Of a stretch of 64,000 nt of DNA, positions 58,384-64,000 are shown one piece after another (the first letter of the stretch is position 1; each line of letters starts with the position of its first letter). The notes beneath the pieces were generated by a model that worked only from the letters and a program-made list of their open reading frames with translations, was not told where the DNA came from and did not search any database. Position numbers and translations under genes: made by a program. The DNA is taken from contig NC_079209.1 of NCBI RefSeq assembly GCF_026745355.1, forward strand, positions 8,224,984-8,288,983, in the 5' to 3' direction. The DNA is from Beta vulgaris subsp. vulgaris (Eukaryota; Streptophyta; Magnoliopsida; Caryophyllales; Amaranthaceae).

Positions 58384-61300
58384 TCAACGACTTAGAGAAG
58401 GTGTAGGGGAATGGACAATAATATTAGTAGTATAACTCTCCAACCATTGATCTGCTTCAATGTATGAAACGTTAAGAAAAGGAGCCACTATAGTATCATT
58501 CAGCTTTTGCTCGTAAGCTACCCTTGTACTCAGATCTGCTCCTGGTCCTGAACACATATATTCCCCATAGAACACCGTCCTGCAAATGCAATTCGACATT
58601 ATTATAGTATAAGAATTTCAAATATGTCACGTTAATTACCAGTTTGGATACTTACATTTAGTAGTAGAAGTGATTTCTTATTTTCTTTTACGAGATTGAT
58701 TATACGAGCAAAAGTAACAAGTTTTTACATGCACATGCCATGACAAACAAGGCTACAAGAACAACTAATTAAAAGCACAATGCAACTTTAATTCATTTCA
58801 CTTTACTTAATATTTAGCTAGCAAAATGATTGAAGTCTAACAAACTAATATCACTGACCTCATTTAGTCATTTATGCTAAGTACTGCACCTAAGTTCGTA
58901 CTTTGGGGTGTTCTGGCTATAATTAAGTCGTAGTTAGGTTGTTTGGTACACTTGCGCTACAGTTCACGGTGTTGAGGCTAATTTTGCCAATATAATATTG
59001 AGAGCATGAAATATAAAGCAAAAGAAAGTTTATGTTTATATAAAGTAGAAAACTCTGTGTATCAAGTTCAAATCGTTGAATGTTGATAAAGTGAAAAACT
59101 TTAATTTATATAATAGATATTATCGAATAATAATCAATATTTAGGTTTTAAAATATTATCAGTATAATTATTAATATGAAATTCAAGTTTTATTTTTTCT
59201 TCCGATTGTGTGAATAAAGTTATATTGTCAATGTAATTTTTCATCAGAGTTTTTCACACATATGTAGAAGAGGAAATAATTCTCCTTATTATAATATTTA
59301 ATTGAAATTCCAAATTCAATTCCATTATTTATTTAATACTCCCTCCGTCCCAAAATATAGTTTCCACTTCCATTTTGGTTGTCCCAAAATATAGTTCCCG
59401 TTTCCATATTTAGTTCCACATTTTTTCGTAATTTGTCTAGAAAATCGTGTCCCATTACTTATTTGCTTCTTGAATTTTGTTTTTTCCTTTGTTTATTCAA
59501 CCAAAATGTTACAATTAATGCTATTTCACCAATTATTCTCCATTCTCTCTCCTAAAATCAGCTTTTCCCATACAATATTTATTTAAATAAACAAAAAATC
59601 TTTATTGTTACTCTTATATTCTACTTGCATAAATTACCGTGAAAAAAGGAAAATGGGAACTATATTTTGGGACGGAGGGAGTATAAATGGAAAATTTAAA
59701 TTTATTAAAAGTGTATCAGACTTATTGTAAGGAGGATACCATTTTCCTACCCTTCACTTATATAATAGCTATATATATCCCTCTCCTGTTTTCTTAATTA
59801 TAGAATGGAGGAAATATGATTAAAAAAAAAAAAGCTACAAAAAGCAACTGAAAGGACCACATTAATTTATTTCTCCTTGCTTAGTCAATGGGGTTAATCT
59901 ATTTTTTTTTTTTAAGAAGAAGTGGCTGAGACCCCGCTCGAGTCTTAATGAGTCAGACACTTTGAAAATAAGGAAGAAGAGTAAGGGGAATCCCTACCCT
60001 CAAAGTGCCTCTAATAGGGATTGAACCCCCAACCTTGAGGTTGGAAGGGTGCTTTCTTACCACTAGACCAAGTACTACTTGGTAATGAGGTTAATCTATA
60101 GTTTGTTAGCAAATTGATCAAACTTTAACGTACGTATACAACTTTTAGCCTATCATTTTGGAGCAGCTTAAAAACTAACTGTAGTATCTTTAGTGGCCTA
60201 CTAATTAGGACAGAAGGAATATTACATTAAGAAGACAAGAAAAGTGTTTAACTTACTGGTCATTATTTGGGTTGTTAAAGTCATTCCATCCCTCAGGAGC
60301 AATAATATCAGACATGGTGGTGTAAGCAAAAATTACACGAGAAAACGAACGCCATGCACGTCCAAGCCAAATCCTGCCTGTGCCTCCAATGCTGCAATTG
60401 TAGAATACGAAGCCCGAATTCTCATCTTGGGTAGCTCTTCCACTCGCTGTTACTGCTCCATTTATATATCTTTGTCCTGGTGGAACTGGGCTTGCTATGG
60501 AGATCATCATGCAATTCTAGACCATTGTTTTCATGGAAAAATGTTAGATAAACTTAAAGGGGAGGGGTTTCCGCGTGTGGAATAGGGTGCTAATTTAACA
60601 AGTCGAGCGTAATAATTTATATATTATGCTCGACTCGAGCTTTAACTGAATTGAACTTTGACCGAGTCAACTCAATTCAAGTTGGGTTTTTGACTAGAGT
60701 CAATAAGCAAGTTTGAGTTGATGTTAATCAAATACACTATATTTTGTAATTAGTACTACTCTCTATAGGTTTGGTGAGAAGAGAGAAAGCTATAAGAAGA
60801 TCATGGAAAGGACTAAAAATGAAACTGCAATGTATAAGGTTATATTTGAAGTACTCTTTAAACCATGTTATTTTGGACTCAATTTCAATTTTCAGTTTAG
60901 CTTATTTTAGTCTGAAAGAACAAGACCTTAGTTTTCTAGGTTATCAAGTACGAATTTGATTTTTAATGGAATAAACTTAACTATTTTCATGCAAAGACTA
61001 TTTGAAAATAAAATTAATTAGAGCCGTCAAATTACTAATGAGTTTATCGACTCAATTCAAATTTTGACCAACTCAAGTTCGAATGGTTTGTAATTAGACA
61101 TGCTTGGAAGGTGGCAAGTGGTCAGGGAAAGGGTTAGGGGACGGTGAGAAGAGAAAGGGAGGATTGAGAGAGAGATAAATGGCAGAGTAGTTAGGGAGAT
61201 ATTAGTAAAAAAGTAAACACCAGCACTGTGTTTAGCAATTCAATCCGCAACATCTATACAAATATATTAAAAGGCGTGCGAAAGAAAGCATGTGTGCCAC

Positions 61301-61935
61301 ATAACACTCTCCTCAAATTTCTAATGCAAATGTTTTATGTCTATGTGTACTCCTTACTTTTAAAAAGATGTATAAGTACAAGGTATCGAACAAGTGACTT
61401 TTGAAATGAAAAGTAAGAGCTTAACCATCAATATACTATGACTTTTTTACTTAATGTTTCAAATAAAATATGATAACTTGTAATAATTATAATTAACTAA
61501 AAAGACTTAACTTACAAGAGAATATTGATGTCATATTCTTTTACCACAATTTCTTTTAAAGTATTGTTTTCAAATTCAAGTCTTTCAACTTTTTTTACTT
61601 AATTTTTTTATTTTTTAATGGACAAGAAATACGAAATGTAACAAAATAAATTTAAAAATTTAAAAATAATAACATATTTGTTTATTGTAACTGACTCGAA
61701 ACATCGTCCAGAAAAAAAACTAGTTTACCTCATAAAATGATCTTCCATTGCCAAAGATGAAATCAATGGAACCTTGGATATAACAGTCTTTAAAATAATG
61801 ACGCCCTCTATCATCATGAAGTGTGTCTTGAGCTCCAAAGAAACCGCAACCCCAAAAGGCTGCCTGATCACCACCAATTCTAATAGCCACTGCTTGTGCT
61901 CCCACTGCACCAGGACTAGGCATTGGAGCTACATT
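58384..61935 (-). CDS. Pectin methylesterase, 3' exons (5' missing)
   Basis: Three exons visible on the minus strand: 61935-61729, 60516-60257, 58579-58384, with GT-AG introns and agreeing phases, giving the last 220 residues. Motifs of the CE8 beta-helix appear in order: [20 protein letters not shown] (with catalytic-site Gln), then [18 protein letters not shown] (catalytic Asp in DFIFG), then [15 protein letters not shown] (catalytic-site Arg), and the C-terminal [14 protein letters not shown] and EADQWL. It removes methyl esters from wall homogalacturonan. [20 protein letters not shown] suggests the group without an N-terminal inhibitor domain, but the N-terminus is not in view. Bases 61936-64000 show no upstream exon, so the first exons lie beyond the window or the gene is truncated. 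Its introns hold a Stowaway, a SINE, a TIR fragment and a Helitron touching the donor of the first visible intron. Confidence 0.9.
58878..59000. mobile_element. Solo TIR fragment in pectinesterase intron
   Basis: GCACCTAAGTTCGTACTTTG and CACGGTGTTGAGGCTAATTT match the right end of the element 53861-55804 in the same orientation. No partner is seen nearby. Confidence 0.65.
59339..59681. mobile_element. Stowaway MITE, 343 bp
   Basis: Ends CTCCCTCCGTCCCAAAATAT and its perfect inverted copy, with TA on both sides (59337-59338, 59682-59683). The end motif CCCAAAATATAGTT is repeated once more just inside the left end. It lies in the last intron of the pectinesterase. Confidence 0.9.
59903..60088 (-). 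mobile_element. tRNA-derived SINE, ~186 bp, with TSD
   Basis: On the minus strand: an A-box-like TGGTCTAGTGGTAAG (60070-60056), a B-box GGTTCAATCCC (60027-60017), then a tail ending in poly(A) near 59903. Target duplication GGTTAATCTAT at 59892-59902 and 60089-60099. It lies in the last intron of the pectinesterase gene, same strand as the gene. Confidence 0.8.
61253..61723 (+). mobile_element. Non-autonomous Helitron at a splice donor
   Basis: It starts TCTATACAAATATATTAAAA after A (61252) and ends CTAG at 61720-61723 before T (61724). Its first 31 bases equal those of the element at 51487-51223. It lies in the pectinesterase intron between the first two visible exons; its 3' end is five bases from the end of exon 61935-61729. 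Confidence 0.7.
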
Positions 61936-62295
61936 CTAAACGATAACAAATCTCATATTAATTAATTTCGTTGTAGGGTATGAGATGGTTTAGTTGTACA
62001 GTTTTATATCTAAGTAGTCAAAAACTATATATAATGAAGAATTGAAGACAAGGCCGGATTTTGACATGTGCATAAAGGTTTACAGCAAGGGGTCACATTT
62101 TCTAAGGTTCGATATTGAGGTTAAGTCCAGTTTTCCAAGTCACGCTTCTAATTATAATAGGGGCCTCATTTTGTTTTAAAAACAGAGCCACAAGAATCTA
62201 ACATACTCGTAAACTCGTAACTATGGATTAACTCCGGGTATTATAAAATTTTAATAGTTGTCTTTTTAACATAGCAGTCATGTGTGACTTATATA

Positions 62296-62526
62296 TTAGT
62301 TTTATATGCATGTGATGCGTGTGAAGGCATAAAAAATTCTTCATTTACAACAAAGATAGAGATATATATATAGTGATCTTTAATTTTTTTTTTGTTTAAT
62401 TAAAGTAAGTAGTTGTCATATAAAATAGAGATTTGAATTGGTTTTGTAATATTTGTTGGTAGTTGGTGTATTTAGGTAATTAAAGGTGGACACCGAAAGA
62501 TCAATAATTCACATATAAAATAGAGA
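62296..62526 (-). mobile_element. Short Helitron derivative, 231 bp
   Basis: On the minus strand it begins TCTCTATTTTATATGTGAAT at 62526, contains GGTGTCC, and ends with a GCATCACATGC-like hairpin then CTAA at 62296, between A and T. It is a diverged relative of the elements at 12286 and 56920. 61936-62295 shows no gene. Confidence 0.45.
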
Positions 62527-62880
62527 TATAATTGAGTATATAGGTGGAAAATAGAAAGAGTGGCTATATCAGAGGAGAAAAAAAAGTAATGATTCTCTAG
62601 ATAAAATTGTTGTTTTTACATATTTACTAATCTATAGGTCATAAGAGATTACTTCAGAAAGACACTCCTAATATTCATATTCCAAATTAATCAATTGATA
62701 TTGCTTTGAAAAGCAGGATTATAAATGGTAAGCTTCTTTAGTATTTGGATATTGGGATTGGAAAAGAAATTTAAGGCATCAAATGACTGCCTTAGCTTAT
62801 ATATAGTTAGTACTCACTATTGCCAAGAAAGCAAAATATATAAGAAATTAAGAATACAGTTTTTAATGTAAAAAATCAAT

Positions 62881-63087
62881 TTTTTTTTTTTTTTTTTGAT
62901 TGGGAAATTAAGTGAACCCAAAGGCTAACCCCTACCAAGGCTACTAGCCTTGTAGGAACTACCAACACATTGGCTGGTAAAGCATGCTAAGGAGATACCC
63001 CAACATAATGTTGGGGGTAAGGATCGAACCCCTAACCTCAAAGATCAGAGGGGAGTGCTCTACCACATGAGCTAGCTCTTCATCCTT
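62881..63087 (-). mobile_element. tRNA-derived SINE, ~207 bp, with TSD
   Basis: On the minus strand: an A-box-like TAGCTCATGTGGT (63074-63062), a B-box GGTTCGATCC (63030-63021), a body with an ACCCCCAACATTATGTTGGG hairpin, and a 17-base poly(A) tail at 62897-62881. Perfect 12-bp duplication TAAAAAATCAAT (62869-62880 and 63088-63099). Confidence 0.9.
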
Positions 63088-63125
63088 TAAAAAATCAATA
63101 ATGTATTGCAAAACTTATTCACTGA

Positions 63126-63400
63126 TACTACAAGAAAAATTAGATTTAGGGACCAACCTAGGTAGTCACTAAAACAGGTAAATCGGTTACTAAACTGAGT
63201 TAACGACCGCCTGAGACCGATTTATGGTTGGTCACAAAATGATTTTAGCAACTGATTTTGGGTTTGTCGCTAATTTTGCGATTGATTAGCGACTACTTAG
63301 CTACTAACTCATAAGAAATCAACTAGGAGGAGGAGACTAAATTTAGCGATTGACACATTCATATTAGTATGGTAGTCGCAAAATACTAAAAAGAGTTTTT
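63126..63400 (+). mobile_element. CACTA-like element end
   Basis: TACTACAAGAAAAATTAG resembles the CACTACAAGAAAA terminus of plant CACTA elements with a changed first base. Inside, short subterminal words GCGACTAC, TAGCGA and TTGGTCAC repeat in both orientations. The other end is not seen. Confidence 0.55.
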
Positions 63401-63637
63401 AAAAAATGAAATCAACAACAAAAATTATTGTTGATTTCATTCAAAGTAATAATATAGGACAACCTACTTGATTATACTACCAATTAATAATACCAAAATT
63501 ACATATTAAAGAATCAAAATATATTATACATAAATATAAACTAAAATAAAATTTTTGTTAATAAGATATAAATTACAAAATGATCAAATTCTACAATATA
63601 AAAAGTATCAGATATTCACAAGTGTAAATAAATATAA

Positions 63638-64000
63638 GGGTTTTTTGTCATAAAGGACCTAATAAAATACAAGTTTTGTGGGGAAGGACCTAATAAATTT
63701 TTTTTTGTCAAAAAGGACCTAATAAAATACTTCTGATTGTGAACAGGAACCACTTTATGAATTTCCGGCCAAATTTACCATTTACCGACGTTGACCCTTT
63801 TTTGACGCCTAGTTGACTCTTTAATGTTTTGTAAATATTTTAACTAACTCAAACCTATTGAATTCTCACATATTCCTCCCAACAGCGCAATCTCCATTGA
63901 AGGGAAGCATCAACCTATTCGATCTTATCCTGCAACCTTCATCAAATCCAAGTTATGTTTTGCTCTTCAAATTTTTCTCTCTCAATGTTTAAGGGTTTTT
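63638..64000. mobile_element. Mutator-like TIR end running off the window
   Basis: GGGTTTTTTGTCATAAAGGA and TTTTTTGTCAAAAAGGACCT with three copies of AAGGACCTAATAAA(A/T) resemble the repeated-motif TIRs of the elements at 19458 and 51598. The partner end would lie past 64000. The last 150 bases look like leader sequence (TCTCTCTCAATG) but no frame can be assigned. Confidence 0.45.

Noticed and set aside
60015..60072. tRNA gene on the minus strand
   Set aside because: Same reason: SINE head with poly(A) tail and target duplication.
63010..63080. tRNA gene on the minus strand
   Set aside because: A and B boxes are present but there is no matched acceptor stem; poly(A) and the 12-bp duplication show a SINE.

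Overview
The window is nuclear DNA from a flowering plant, most likely a eudicot. It is very AT-rich, its genes have short exons with GT-AG introns, and decayed transposable elements fill most of the space between genes. A placement near Caryophyllales (Amaranthaceae sensu lato) is a guess from protein flavour only. No bacterial, organellar or viral gene set is present; one short stretch looks like transferred plastid DNA.

Five protein-coding genes are supported. (1) A complete seven-exon glycoside hydrolase family 32 gene, minus strand, 8722-14380, built from joined exons into a 552-residue protein. It has all three catalytic motifs but no signal peptide, and it lacks the Asp that marks sucrose-cleaving invertases. 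(2) A single-exon RING-finger E3 ligase, minus strand, 21999-22754. (3) A three-exon plastid fibrillin (FBN1/PAP type), plus strand, 44641-48702. (4) A single-exon OVATE family protein, minus strand, 49608-50159, converging on the fibrillin gene. (5) The 3' three exons of a pectin methylesterase, minus strand, 58384-61935, whose 5' part lies beyond the window or is lost. Two of these genes act at the cell wall (GH32 and pectinesterase), one in plastid lipid bodies and two in regulation. They do not form an operon-like or clustered pathway.

Layout: 1-2400 MITEs and a probable LTR; 2400-8270 a wrecked Ty3/gypsy element with an extra ORF antisense to pol; 8.7-14.4 kb the GH32 gene with a 3 kb transposon-filled intron; 14.9-16.0 kb a Mutator-like element carrying a galacturonosyltransferase-like gene fragment (Pack-MULE); 16-21 kb microsatellite and MITEs; 22 kb the RING gene; 23.6-31.7 kb MITEs, a sister of the Pack-MULE family, a CACTA end, an RNase H fragment and a 2,004-bp fold-back Mutator-like element; 32-34 kb a 276-bp tandem repeat; 35-40.5 kb a plastid tRNA fragment and a four-element nested set; 41.7-43.4 kb a Ty1/copia remnant; 44.6-50.2 kb fibrillin and OVATE genes; 51-58 kb Helitrons and long-TIR Mutator-like elements with telomere-like repeats; 58.4-61.9 kb pectinesterase; 62-64 kb Helitron, SINE, CACTA-like and Mutator-like ends.

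The most notable signals are the two Mutator-like elements with perfect 9-bp target duplications and self-complementary ends (one with captured host coding sequence), the fold-back element, the nested Stowaway/Harbinger/hAT set, a Helitron inserted at position +5/+6 of a pectinesterase 5' splice site, and the invertase-like enzyme whose residues predict fructan exohydrolase-like specificity. All coordinates were read by eye; similarity statements are from memory of the families, not from searches.
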